From positions 1 to 64,000 of the forward strand of contig JBMYRH010000006.1 of assembly GCA_049602155.1 (NCBI GenBank): a DNA stretch of 64,000 nt. The letters run 5' to 3'. Shown here piece by piece: positions 17,555 to 25,921 of this stretch. Below the pieces are notes generated by a model that saw only the letters and a program-made list of their open reading frames with translations, had not been told where the DNA came from and made no database searches. How positions within the stretch are numbered: the stretch's first letter is position 1; every line of letters begins with the position of its first letter. The stretch is from JBMYRH01 sp049602155 (GTDB lineage Bacteria; Myxococcota_A; UBA9042; PHBI01; JBMYRH01). A program made the position numbers and the translations under genes.

Positions 17555-19005
17555 GCGACGTTGGACCAGGAGAGGCACGCATCCGAGCCTATGCGGCGGC
17601 CATCGACGCCGAGCTCTCGCTGACTGCAGAGGGGCGAGCGTGGTCGACGTGGTCCGCTGAGGCAGCCGTAGGTCGGAATGCACATGAGGCAGGTCGGGAT
17701 CAGCCGTGGCCCGTGGTGCACTTCGATGACGTCAGCTCGATTCCGTTTCTGCAGGAGATCTCCGGCGTTGAGTTTTACCAACTGCGCGCGCGCCTTCGCG
17801 CCGTAGATGGCGATCTCTTCGCCGCGACGTGTGCAGCCGTCGATGGTTACGAGCCCTATAACAGGGACCTCCTGCAGCTCGGTTCGCCGGAGTTTGTCTA
17901 CGCTGAGGCTGTTGAGACGGCCTCAGAGATCGCCTTAGCTTGTCAGCACGGTGAGGCCTTTGAGAGGCTCCGAGAGGCTGCTCGTTGTGCCGGCGGCCTG
18001 ACGTTGCACCCCTACATGGGCTCGACCCCCGGTTGGGAGCTCGCGAAGGCCCTCAGCGGAGCAAGCGGGGTGCCTGTGCGCTGTGTCGCACCTCAGCCAG
18101 GGGTCACCGACTATACGAACCACAAGGGGCATGTCGTTCGCGCAGCGTCGGCGCTCCTTGATGACGGTGTGTTGGGTGGCGCCCCTGTCGTCGAGACCCG
18201 CTCGGCGCGGACCCCTGAGGGCTTGGTCGAGGCCCTGTGTGACCTGGCGCTGCGCCATAAAAAGGTCGCGCTGAAGATGACCCGTTGTGCTTCAGCGATG
18301 GGCAATGGGCTCTTTGAGGGCGGCCGCATCCTGCGAGAGGAACGAGGCAGCCTCCTTCGGACGGTGCAGGAGTTCCTGCAAGCCAAGGAGTGGATCCCTG
18401 GCGAAGAGGTGTTGGCCATGTCTTGGGAGGACGCGTGGAGCTCGCCGTCCACCCAGCTCTGGATCCCCGCGCCGTCCGTCGGGGCTCCTGTGGTCGAGGG
18501 GGTGTACGAGCAGCTCCTCGTAGGTGCCGAGCAGGTCTTCCTCGGATCAATCCCCTCATCCTTGGGCGAGGTTTGGGACCGACGCCTCACCGAGGCCTCG
18601 GTGCGCATCGGCCGGCTCTATCAGCACCTCGGCTATCGTGGCCGATGCTCCTTCGACTTCATCATCGCGGGTGAGTCGGCTTACCTTGTAGAGTGCAACG
18701 GTCGTTGGGGCGGCACGAGCAGCCCAATGCACCTCGTCGAGCGCGTCTTTCATGGGGCACGGCCCGCATATCGTGCCCGTGACGTGGTCTCCGAGCGCCT
18801 CGTCGGCATACCGTTTAATGAGGTGCTCAGACGCCTCGACGGGCACCTGTTCGATGCGCGCACAGGGGAGGGGGAGTTCCTCTTGTACAACGTCGGGTGC
18901 CTCGCTCAGCACGGCAAGCTGGATGTCGTGGCATTTGGTGACGACCAGGCGTCAGTCACGATAGCACTTGAGGAGCGCTTGCCTGAATTGCTGGGGATTG
19001 GATGA
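17551..19005 (+). CDS. ATP-grasp ligase-like protein with pre-ATP-grasp domain
   Basis: Protein of 484 residues. The C-terminal half has ATP-grasp features: KVALKMTRCASAMGNG (ATP-binding Lys region), and RCSFDFIIAG...YLVECNGRWGGTSSPM, where the E-x-N-x-R magnesium/phosphate signature is intact. The N-terminal half resembles pre-ATP-grasp domains seen in peptide ligases of natural-product pathways such as PGM1. It probably joins an acyl phosphate to an amine or peptide. It overlaps both neighbours by four bases, so it is co-translated with a kinase-like protein and an ABC exporter, which suggests making and exporting a small amide or peptide. Product unknown. Confidence 0.7.
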   Translation: MSDVGPGEARIRAYAAAIDAELSLTAEGRAWSTWSAEAAVGRNAHEAGRDQPWPVVHFDDVSSIPFLQEISGVEFYQLRARLRAVDGDLFAATCAAVDGYEPYNRDLLQLGSPEFVYAEAVETASEIALACQHGEAFERLREAARCAGGLTLHPYMGSTPGWELAKALSGASGVPVRCVAPQPGVTDYTNHKGHVVRAASALLDDGVLGGAPVVETRSARTPEGLVEALCDLALRHKKVALKMTRCASAMGNGLFEGGRILREERGSLLRTVQEFLQAKEWIPGEEVLAMSWEDAWSSPSTQLWIPAPSVGAPVVEGVYEQLLVGAEQVFLGSIPSSLGEVWDRRLTEASVRIGRLYQHLGYRGRCSFDFIIAGESAYLVECNGRWGGTSSPMHLVERVFHGARPAYRARDVVSERLVGIPFNEVLRRLDGHLFDARTGEGEFLLYNVGCLAQHGKLDVVAFGDDQASVTIALEERLPELLGIG

Positions 19006-19736
19006 GCGAGGCAGGCATCGTCGCCCAAGGCTTACGACGCTGCTATGGAGACCTCGTCGCTGTGGCGGGCCTTGATCTGAAGGTGAGCCCCGGAGAAGTG
19101 GTTGGGCTCCTTGGGCCTAACGGTGCCGGCAAAACCACCGCGCTGCGAATGTTGGCGACCTTGCTGCGGCCGACCGACGGCTCGGCTTGGGTCGGCGGGA
19201 ACGCGGTGACCGAGGCGCCCCTGGCCGTCCGTCGTACGCTGGGCTATTTGACGGGTGACACAGGCCTCTACGGTCGCCTCACCCCTGAGGAGGTGTTGCG
19301 CTACTTTGGTCGCCTCCACGGCATGGATGAGGCGAGCATCGACGCGGCCATCGACCGTGAAGTGTCGGCGCTGGGCATCACGGCGTTTCGTCAACGCCGG
19401 TGTGACGCCTTGTCGACAGGGCAACGACAGCGTGTCTCCATCGCTCGAGCGTTTCTGCACGACCCAGCGGTGCTTATCTTGGATGAGCCGACCAGTGGGC
19501 TGGACATCGTGGCTGCTCGCGACGTCCTGGCGATCTTCCGTCGCGCAGGCGACGAGGGGAAGGCAGTCCTTCTCTCCACGCATGTGATGGCGGAGGTGGA
19601 GCTCATCTGCGATCGCGCCGTCATTCTTCATGAGGGGATCGTCCGCGCAGAGGGCACCTTAGAGGCCCTCACCGAGGCCAGTGGCGCAGCGACGTTGTCC
19701 CAGGGGTTCTTCACGCTCCTCGGGGGGCCGGTATGA
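19002..19736 (+). CDS. ABC transporter ATP-binding subunit (NatA-like)
   Basis: ATPase of 244 residues that would power the membrane subunit encoded next. Walker A GPNGAGKTT, a signature LSTGQRQRVSIARAF (first residues vary from LSGGQ), Walker B VLILDEPTSGLD and the switch His (STHVMAE) are all present. Both ends overlap neighbours by ATGA. NatA/NatB systems export sodium or small molecules; the close link with an ATP-grasp enzyme leaves the cargo open. Confidence 0.9.
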   Translation: MSEAGIVAQGLRRCYGDLVAVAGLDLKVSPGEVVGLLGPNGAGKTTALRMLATLLRPTDGSAWVGGNAVTEAPLAVRRTLGYLTGDTGLYGRLTPEEVLRYFGRLHGMDEASIDAAIDREVSALGITAFRQRRCDALSTGQRQRVSIARAFLHDPAVLILDEPTSGLDIVAARDVLAIFRRAGDEGKAVLLSTHVMAEVELICDRAVILHEGIVRAEGTLEALTEASGAATLSQGFFTLLGGPV

Positions 19737-21739
19737 ACGCTTGGCATCACCCGGCGTGGCACATCCTCAAGAAGGAAGTGCTCGAGGCGCTACGGGACCG
19801 CAAGACCCTGGTCATCATGCTCGCGCTGCCCCTTGTCCTCTATCCGTTGCTCTTCCTGGCAGTCGGCCAAGCTACTCAGATTCAGAAGGAGCGACTGGAC
19901 AGCGAGGCCTTGGTGATAGCGCTCAGTGGGCCGGACGAGACGCACGGTTTGCGGCCCCGGCTTGAGGGCCTCGAGGACACGACCGTGCTGATCGTCGAGG
20001 ACGCCGAGGGCGCCGTTCGGGCCGGGCAGGCCTCTGCAGGCGTCGTCTTGGGCACCAGCTTCTCTGAAGAGGTGGCCGCGGGACGTCAGGCCGACGTGAC
20101 CGTTCACTATGACGGCGCCGATGAACGCTCGCACGTCGCCGAGGCGCGCCTCGCAGATGCACTCCAAGCCTTCGCAGAGGAGGTCCGCCGCACCCGCTTG
20201 GAGCGGCTAGGAGTCACCCTGGCCTATGTCGAGCCTATCTCGGTCCAGCGCCAGAACGTGGCGCCCCCAATGAGGCAGGGCGGCTGGCTCCTTGGTCAGG
20301 TCTTGCCGATGCTGGTGAGCTTCCTGATGATCGGCGCGGCGTTTTACCCGGCGGTGGATCTGACCGCGGGCGAGAAAGAGCGAGGGACGCTCCAGACGCT
20401 CCTGACCGCCCCTGTGACGTCGCTGTCAATCGTCGCTGGTAAGTTCGGTGCTGTGCTCGCTTTGTCGGTGTTGACGGGCGTCGCGAACCTGGCGTCCGTG
20501 GCGTTGGTCGCAGCGAGTATGCCAGTCCCGGAGGCCTTCGCAGGGGACGTCTCCTTCGCGATAGCCCCACTCAATGGCTTCCTGGTATTCGTGTGCATGA
20601 TTCTGCTCGGGATGATGTTCGGCGCCGTGATGATGGCGGTCGCCGTGACAGCGCGTGGGTTCAAAGACGCTCAAAACTACCTGACCCCGCTTTACCTGCT
20701 CTGCGTCTTCCCCCTCGTGCTCTCTGGGGTGCCAGGGATCACGCTGACGGCGTCGACGGCCGCTATCCCGGTCCTCAACATCGCGCTGGCCATGAAGTCC
20801 CTGCTCTTGGGAGATGTCCACGCGGGCTTTTTGTCTGTCGTGATGATCTCGACGCTTACCTGGACTGCGATGGGCCTCGTGCTCGCTGCGCGCTTGTTTA
20901 CGATGGAGGCGGCCCTGATGGGTGACGCTGGGCTCACCGTCATCTTCAGGCGCCGCCCTGCGAACTCACGGCTGCACGGTGTGCCGACGGTCGGCGAGGC
21001 CGTCACCCTTGTTGGGGTGATCTTTATGGCGCTCTTTTACGGGGCTGTGCTGCTCCAAGGTCAGCCGCTCTTGGCGCAGATCCATGTGACACAGTGGGGG
21101 CTCCTCCTAGCGCCGACCCTCACGATGGTGGCCCTCTTGCGCTTGGACTGGCGCGAGACGTTGAGCTTGCGTTCGACCACGCTCGGCGGGGTGTCTGCGG
21201 GGGTGCTCCTCGGCCTTGGCTCCTGGTACGTCGCGACGCTCGGGATGCACTTCCTCGCAGGGGACTTGTTGCCTATGCCTGGGCCTCAGATGGAGGCCTT
21301 GGTGACGACCATCACAGCGCTCGCTCAGGACCCGTCGACGGCGCCGTGGCTTTACTTAGGTGTCGCTGTTGCGCCTGCCGTGTGCGAAGAGCTGCTCTTC
21401 CGGGGCGTGGTCCTCAGCGCGTTGCGTCGCGTCGTCTCTACGCGGTGGGCGATAGGGCTGTCTGCGACTGCCTTTGCGCTGATGCATATGAACGCACAGC
21501 AGTTGCCGACGAGCCTCGTCATGGGGGGCCTCCTCGGGGTGCTCGTGGTCCGGACTCGGAGTATTTGGCCCGCGATCTGCCTTCATGCACTTCACAACGG
21601 CCTGGCCCTAGCGATCCAGCTTCAAATCGGGGATACGCTCGTGTCCGACATGCGCTGGGCCCTCGTTCTCGCTGGACCTGCCGCGGGGATCATGGTGCTC
21701 TGGCGGCATGTCCCCAAAGGCGTGACTTCAGGAGAGTGA
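19733..21739 (+). CDS. NatB-like ABC permease fused to a CPBP (CAAX-type) membrane protease
   Basis: Fusion of 668 residues. Residues 1-400 are a NatB/ABC-2 permease: one N-terminal helix, a large extracytoplasmic domain with a VSFLMIGAAFYPAVDL...EKERGTLQTLLTAPV block, then five or six helices. Residues 420-660 are a second membrane domain with the CPBP metalloprotease signatures EELLFRG near 552, HMNAQQ near 584 and HALHNG near 620. The fused layout is known in bacteria and suggests coupled export and intramembrane proteolysis. It overlaps the ATPase gene by ATGA, and the next gene starts directly after its stop. Confidence 0.88.
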   Translation: MNAWHHPAWHILKKEVLEALRDRKTLVIMLALPLVLYPLLFLAVGQATQIQKERLDSEALVIALSGPDETHGLRPRLEGLEDTTVLIVEDAEGAVRAGQASAGVVLGTSFSEEVAAGRQADVTVHYDGADERSHVAEARLADALQAFAEEVRRTRLERLGVTLAYVEPISVQRQNVAPPMRQGGWLLGQVLPMLVSFLMIGAAFYPAVDLTAGEKERGTLQTLLTAPVTSLSIVAGKFGAVLALSVLTGVANLASVALVAASMPVPEAFAGDVSFAIAPLNGFLVFVCMILLGMMFGAVMMAVAVTARGFKDAQNYLTPLYLLCVFPLVLSGVPGITLTASTAAIPVLNIALAMKSLLLGDVHAGFLSVVMISTLTWTAMGLVLAARLFTMEAALMGDAGLTVIFRRRPANSRLHGVPTVGEAVTLVGVIFMALFYGAVLLQGQPLLAQIHVTQWGLLLAPTLTMVALLRLDWRETLSLRSTTLGGVSAGVLLGLGSWYVATLGMHFLAGDLLPMPGPQMEALVTTITALAQDPSTAPWLYLGVAVAPAVCEELLFRGVVLSALRRVVSTRWAIGLSATAFALMHMNAQQLPTSLVMGGLLGVLVVRTRSIWPAICLHALHNGLALAIQLQIGDTLVSDMRWALVLAGPAAGIMVLWRHVPKGVTSGE

Positions 21740-23350
21740 GTGACCCGCCGGTTTTGCAGCAGCTGCCGTCGCATGTATGTCCTCGACGGCGCATGCCCGG
21801 CTGATGGTACGCCCTTGAGGCCGATGCCGAGCAGCTACCCCACGCTGGACGGCTTGGTAGACATGGATGCCCAGATATTGGGCCACATCGCGGATGGCGG
21901 CATGAGCCGCGTCTTTCAGGTCGCTCTGGAGGACCGAAGCACCCCAGTGGCGGTCAAGGTCCTCTCCCCGGAATTTGGGAGCAATGAGCCGGCCGTCGAG
22001 CGGTACTACCGCGAAGCGCGCATGAACCTCTTGCTGGACCACCCCAACGTCGTGGACGTGCTTCGCTACGGGTTGAGCCATGATGGTCATCACATCATCG
22101 TCATGGAGCAGCTCGCAGGTGAGAGCCTCGCGGACACACTGGATCGTGAGCAGCGCCTGCCATGGCAGCGCGCCCTCCACATCGCGATTGAGCTCGCGGA
22201 TGCCCTCGGCCATGCACACGGCCGCCGCGTCATCCATCGGGACATCAAGCCAGATAACATTCAGCTCCTCGGGGAAGTGGGCCCCTCCGAGCAGGTGAAA
22301 CTCTTAGACTTCGGTGTCGCCTATTACGCGGCAGACCGCACCTTCAGTGGGCCGGCACCTGGCTCCACAGGGGTGAGTGGAACCCCTGCATACATGAGCC
22401 CGGAGCAGATCCAAGGGCTGCCGCTGGATGGGCGCAGTGACCTATACGCGCTGGGTGTTCTGCTCTTCGAGATGCTCTCGGGGACGCTGCCTTTTGAGGG
22501 CAATGATCCCGTCACGATGTGCCGAAATCAGCTCTACACGAAGCCGCCTTCTTTGGCCGAGAGGCTCGCTCCGGACAGCGGCGTGCCGGGTGCGCTGGTG
22601 TCTGTGACTGACCAACTCCTTAAGAAGAGACGGCCTCATCGGCTCAGCAGTGTCGGCGCATTTTTGGACAACATGCTGCAGATCTTACCCAAGGCAGCGT
22701 GGCCGGAGCGACTGCTTAAGCCGCCGGTTAAGGCCGGTCCGCCCGTGCCCGCGTCTCAGCTCCCGAGCGTCCACGGGATGCCAACATCCGATCTGCTAAG
22801 CGGACGAGGCGAGGCGTCTGTGGCGATCTTGCATGTTGAAGTGATCGAGGGTGACGAACAGTTGCTTTACCCCACGGCGCCGGATCCAGCCCTTGTGGAT
22901 GTCTTCGAGCGGTGGTGCCAGTTCGTGACCAAAGCTGGCGCGTGGGTCCAGCGGCCTGATGTCCGCTCAGCGCGTTGCTTCTTCGGGCTCTACGATCTGG
23001 AGAAACCGCCAGAGCGTAAGGCGCTGATGGCCGCGAAGTGCACCGATGTCCTGCAGAAGATGGTCGGCGTCCATTTTGACCGGACGCAGGAGCAGTGGCT
23101 ACTTCGCGCCGGGTTGGTCGCGCGTCACTTCCTGCGTGATGAAGTCGAGGGGCCGGCGCTACTGTGCGATAATGACGCCGATGAAGCCTACTGGCTGGCT
23201 CGGGAGGCGGAGCCTGGGCAGCTGATGGCCGAGACCGATGGAGCCTTTGCGCTGCGCACTGTACGGGACATCGAACCCGTGGGGGATCTCGTCGTCCCGC
23301 CCGACGGCCGGTTGGTCCGCTGTTGGCGCATTACAGGGCGAGAAGAGTGA
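21740..23350 (+). CDS. serine/threonine protein kinase with N-terminal zinc ribbon and cyclase-like tail
   Basis: Hanks-type kinase of 536 residues without a transmembrane helix. Residues 6-20 hold a CSSC...C knuckle. The kinase domain has glycine loop DGGMSRVFQV, Lys73 (AVKVL), HRDIKPDN at 166-173, DFG at 190-192 and a GTPAYMSPEQ activation segment, so it should be active. After about residue 340 comes a region that resembles a worn class III nucleotide cyclase (VAILHVEVIEGDE, LRAGLVARHFLRD, DEAYWLAREAEPG), lacking obvious catalytic acids. The start is GTG immediately after the permease stop, with GGAGAG just upstream. Confidence 0.85.
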   Translation: MTRRFCSSCRRMYVLDGACPADGTPLRPMPSSYPTLDGLVDMDAQILGHIADGGMSRVFQVALEDRSTPVAVKVLSPEFGSNEPAVERYYREARMNLLLDHPNVVDVLRYGLSHDGHHIIVMEQLAGESLADTLDREQRLPWQRALHIAIELADALGHAHGRRVIHRDIKPDNIQLLGEVGPSEQVKLLDFGVAYYAADRTFSGPAPGSTGVSGTPAYMSPEQIQGLPLDGRSDLYALGVLLFEMLSGTLPFEGNDPVTMCRNQLYTKPPSLAERLAPDSGVPGALVSVTDQLLKKRRPHRLSSVGAFLDNMLQILPKAAWPERLLKPPVKAGPPVPASQLPSVHGMPTSDLLSGRGEASVAILHVEVIEGDEQLLYPTAPDPALVDVFERWCQFVTKAGAWVQRPDVRSARCFFGLYDLEKPPERKALMAAKCTDVLQKMVGVHFDRTQEQWLLRAGLVARHFLRDEVEGPALLCDNDADEAYWLAREAEPGQLMAETDGAFALRTVRDIEPVGDLVVPPDGRLVRCWRITGREE

Positions 23351-23401
23351 CCCGCAGTGCGCGCCCTGTCCGCCTGTTCTTGTAAACGAACGGCCTCAGC
23401 C

Positions 23402-23431
23402 TTGCGTCGTGCTGAGTCGCCCCCCTAGACT
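23402..23431 (+). promoter_or_regulatory. possible promoter for the degenerate AAA+ gene
   Basis: TTGCGT, an 18-base spacer and TAGACT in the 133-base gap after the kinase gene. The same TTGCGT-N18-TAGA pattern occurs upstream of the lamin-tail gene on the minus strand. Neither hexamer is close to consensus. Confidence 0.3.
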
Positions 23432-23483
23432 TCCCTCGCGGCGCACCCTCCCGCTCTCCATTAACGCGCCGCAGGGAGTCAGG

Positions 23484-24590
23484 ATGTATCAGGTCAGTCA
23501 CCACGATCTCGATCAAAGACTGAGCCGAACGTTAGACCGTATGGGAGTCGTCGGGGCGCGCTTCCGGGAGTCGTTGACGCACGACCTAAAGGTCAAGCTC
23601 ATCGAGCCCGATTCGTTGCAGGCGATCGAGGTGGTCGGCGCACCTGGTAGCGGCCGACATTTGGTCGCCTCGGTGGTCCACGCGGCAGCTCGGACGTGCT
23701 TGGATCGGAAGGGGCCACGCGCTGACTTCGATTGCGGCGCCGCGGACTTGGCGACCCTTGAACCACGCCTCAGAGCCACCCTTGGCGGGCTAGAGGGCGG
23801 GACATTGGTCTTGGACCGCGTGGATGTGCTTGGTGAGGCGGGGCAGACGGAGTTGCGCCGAATCTTGAGTCAGTCCCGTTCAGATACGCTGGTGTGCGCG
23901 CTCCGCGGAGATGCCGCTGCCAAGCCCCTTGAGTCACACGGTAAAGGCCGAATTGTGGTCAAGCCCCTCCATGAGCGGGAGGAGGATGTGTGGCAACTGA
24001 TCGCGCACTTCTTCACGACAGCCGAGAAATCGTGCCCGTTAGACGGTTGCCGCGGGTTCAGCCGGCAGGCCATGACGGACATCGCCACGATGGTCCAAGA
24101 CACCGGCGTCGTCAGCGTGCGCCGACTCCGGGGTATCGTGCGTGACCTTGTGTTCGAGGCCTCTTTGTTCGACGAGGTCCCCTTGAAGCTGACGAGTCAC
24201 CTTGTGCGACCTTACCTGGAGTCCCAGTTCGGACAGACGCGTGAGGAGCGAGAGGCGCGACAAGCCGAGCTCGTCGCCAGCCAGTTTGATGCGCTCGTTC
24301 ATCGCTCCACGCTGGACCGTATCGCCGAACTACATGGCATCCCTCCAGAGCTCGTCAACCGCCAGGCGGAGGTCTTGCGGGACGTGATTGGCTATATCGA
24401 TGACGTGCCGCGCAGCTACCGTAACATCATGGATCGTTCGGAGGACGTGATGCGCGCGGCGCTCTGGGCGCTCTCGGGGGCGACCACGCAAGCCGAGTTC
24501 CGCCGCTTCTTCGGGGATGAGCGCTTCATGCGCCCAACGAAGAGCGTGGCGTGGGCGTTTTACAACCGTGTGTTCAAGCGAGACGTCTAA
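23484..24590 (+). CDS. catalytically degenerate AAA+ protein related to sigma-54 activators
   Basis: Protein of 368 residues whose residues 45-180 align by eye with the enhancer-binding-protein AAA+ domain: VVHAAARTC, DFDCGAADL, GGTLVLDRVDVL...Q, and PLHEREEDVWQLIAHFF. Walker A reads GAPGSGRH (Lys replaced by Arg), Walker B ends LDR instead of LDE, and the sigma-54-contacting GAFTGA loop is missing, so ATP hydrolysis and sigma-54 activation are unlikely. No C-terminal helix-turn-helix is evident. The start at 23484 has GGGAG about 8 bases upstream. It is followed 2 bases later by a winged-helix-like protein gene. Confidence 0.7.
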   Translation: MYQVSHHDLDQRLSRTLDRMGVVGARFRESLTHDLKVKLIEPDSLQAIEVVGAPGSGRHLVASVVHAAARTCLDRKGPRADFDCGAADLATLEPRLRATLGGLEGGTLVLDRVDVLGEAGQTELRRILSQSRSDTLVCALRGDAAAKPLESHGKGRIVVKPLHEREEDVWQLIAHFFTTAEKSCPLDGCRGFSRQAMTDIATMVQDTGVVSVRRLRGIVRDLVFEASLFDEVPLKLTSHLVRPYLESQFGQTREEREARQAELVASQFDALVHRSTLDRIAELHGIPPELVNRQAEVLRDVIGYIDDVPRSYRNIMDRSEDVMRAALWALSGATTQAEFRRFFGDERFMRPTKSVAWAFYNRVFKRDV

Positions 24591-24592
24591 CG

Positions 24593-25348
24593 ATGGTAGC
24601 GGTGTCCCAGTCTGAATCGCCCCATCCTGTCTCTGACGAGATCGCGTGGGAACTCCTACGCGACGAGTGGGAGCTCTTGATGGCGATTGGTTCAGGACCG
24701 ACGAGCCTGAGGGTGGCCTCTGAGCGGCTCGGTGAGCCGGTCCCCGCGGTGACCTCTCGCCTCGACTTGCTCGTGCGTTACGGGTTGGTGGAGTCGGACG
24801 ATGAGGGCTTCCGGCTCGTGCCCGCCTGCCATCAGCGGCAAGAGGGCATGGGCTCTTACTTGCGGGACTTGGTCTTCAAGCGGATCGATCCAGCGGGGCC
24901 ACCCCCGATCGTCGCACGTGTCCGGTACGATGTGGGCGGCGAGGCAGACCTTGAGGCGCTCTTGAGGCAGGCCGAGACGGACCTCTTTCCATCCGTCGCA
25001 GAGGCGGCGAGCCGGCCTGAGAGCGCACGGAGTGAGCGCTTCTTGATGATCGTCGCGGTGGCGGCGTCATGCCCCCCGACAGTGGCCGATTCACTCGACG
25101 AGGATGGCATCCCTAGCGCCTGCGATGCAGTGCCAGAGGTCCTCCGCGTCATCCGGAGCGCAGCGATTGAACGCTCGCGCTCAGAGACAGCAGACACAGC
25201 CAAGCTTTGGGTCGCCGAGATGCGCGTTGACCCCGAGGTGGCCGATGAGATTGTAGAGTCAATGGAGGCCTTCGTGGCCTCGGCGCCACCTGTCAGTGGG
25301 CGTGGAGCAGCAGCCTTTGCGTTATGGCCCGTGGGTGGTCAGGCGTAG
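24593..25348 (+). CDS. winged-helix-like regulatory protein
   Basis: Protein of 251 residues. Residues 14-85 look like a winged helix of the MarR/ArsR type (LLMAIGSGPTSLRVASERL, a recognition-like helix AVTSRLDLLVRYGLVE, then a short wing). The rest, helical and Ala/Glu-rich, is not recognised. It starts two bases after the AAA+ gene, without a clear ribosome-binding site of its own, so it is probably co-translated. A DNA-binding partner for the AAA+ protein is a reasonable inference. Confidence 0.6.
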   Translation: MVAVSQSESPHPVSDEIAWELLRDEWELLMAIGSGPTSLRVASERLGEPVPAVTSRLDLLVRYGLVESDDEGFRLVPACHQRQEGMGSYLRDLVFKRIDPAGPPPIVARVRYDVGGEADLEALLRQAETDLFPSVAEAASRPESARSERFLMIVAVAASCPPTVADSLDEDGIPSACDAVPEVLRVIRSAAIERSRSETADTAKLWVAEMRVDPEVADEIVESMEAFVASAPPVSGRGAAAFALWPVGGQA

Positions 25349-25368
25349 GGCGGCTAAGGAGAGTGCAG

Positions 25369-25908
25369 ATGAAGAAATCGATTGCGTGGTGGATCACATG
25401 TTTGGCGGTATTGGGGCTCTTTGCGCTCCCCGCTCAGGCAGGGATTATCATCACGGAGGGTAAGATCGCCGACGAGCAAGAGCCGACTAAAGAGGCGAGC
25501 GCGACCACGGGTCGCCGTGTTGTCGTCGCTGAGAAGAGCGCGAGCGATGCCGCCGACGATGATGAAGCCGATGGCAAAGTGGAGTGCGCCGAGTTGGATG
25601 ACGACGGCTTCTGCGTCCAAGTCGACTCGACGGTCGACGACGTCAGCCTGAAAGAGGTCGGTGACCTGAACAATGACGACCCTGACGGCTGGGATTGCAC
25701 CCCGATTGGCGCCGGCCTTGAGGTCTGTGAGCAACCTGGAGGCACCGGCTCGTCGCCTGGTGCAGGTGCGGGCGGCGGTCTCGGTGTCGATGGCTCGCCT
25801 ACAGTGGGTGGCTGTCAGGGCGGGGGCTCAGGCCCAGGCTGGCTCGCGATGGTCCTGCTCTTCCTCGTGATGGTGCCTCGCCGTCACGTCATGCTGGCTC
25901 GCCGCTAG
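25369..25908 (+). CDS. small exported acidic protein with MYXO-CTERM-like anchor
   Basis: Protein of 179 residues. A signal peptide (KKSIAWW then LAVLGLFALPAQA) is followed by an acidic, low-complexity region with a few cysteines (KVECAELDDDGFC, WDCTPIG...VCEQ). It ends in a Gly-rich linker, GGCQGGG, a hydrophobic helix and PRR, the Cys-helix-Arg layout of the MYXO-CTERM signal. AAGGAGAG lies 5-6 bases before the ATG. The stop is only 13 bases from the convergent IPT gene's stop. Confidence 0.75.
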   Translation: MKKSIAWWITCLAVLGLFALPAQAGIIITEGKIADEQEPTKEASATTGRRVVVAEKSASDAADDDEADGKVECAELDDDGFCVQVDSTVDDVSLKEVGDLNNDDPDGWDCTPIGAGLEVCEQPGGTGSSPGAGAGGGLGVDGSPTVGGCQGGGSGPGWLAMVLLFLVMVPRRHVMLARR

Positions 25909-25921
25909 CGTCGGCTTAGGG

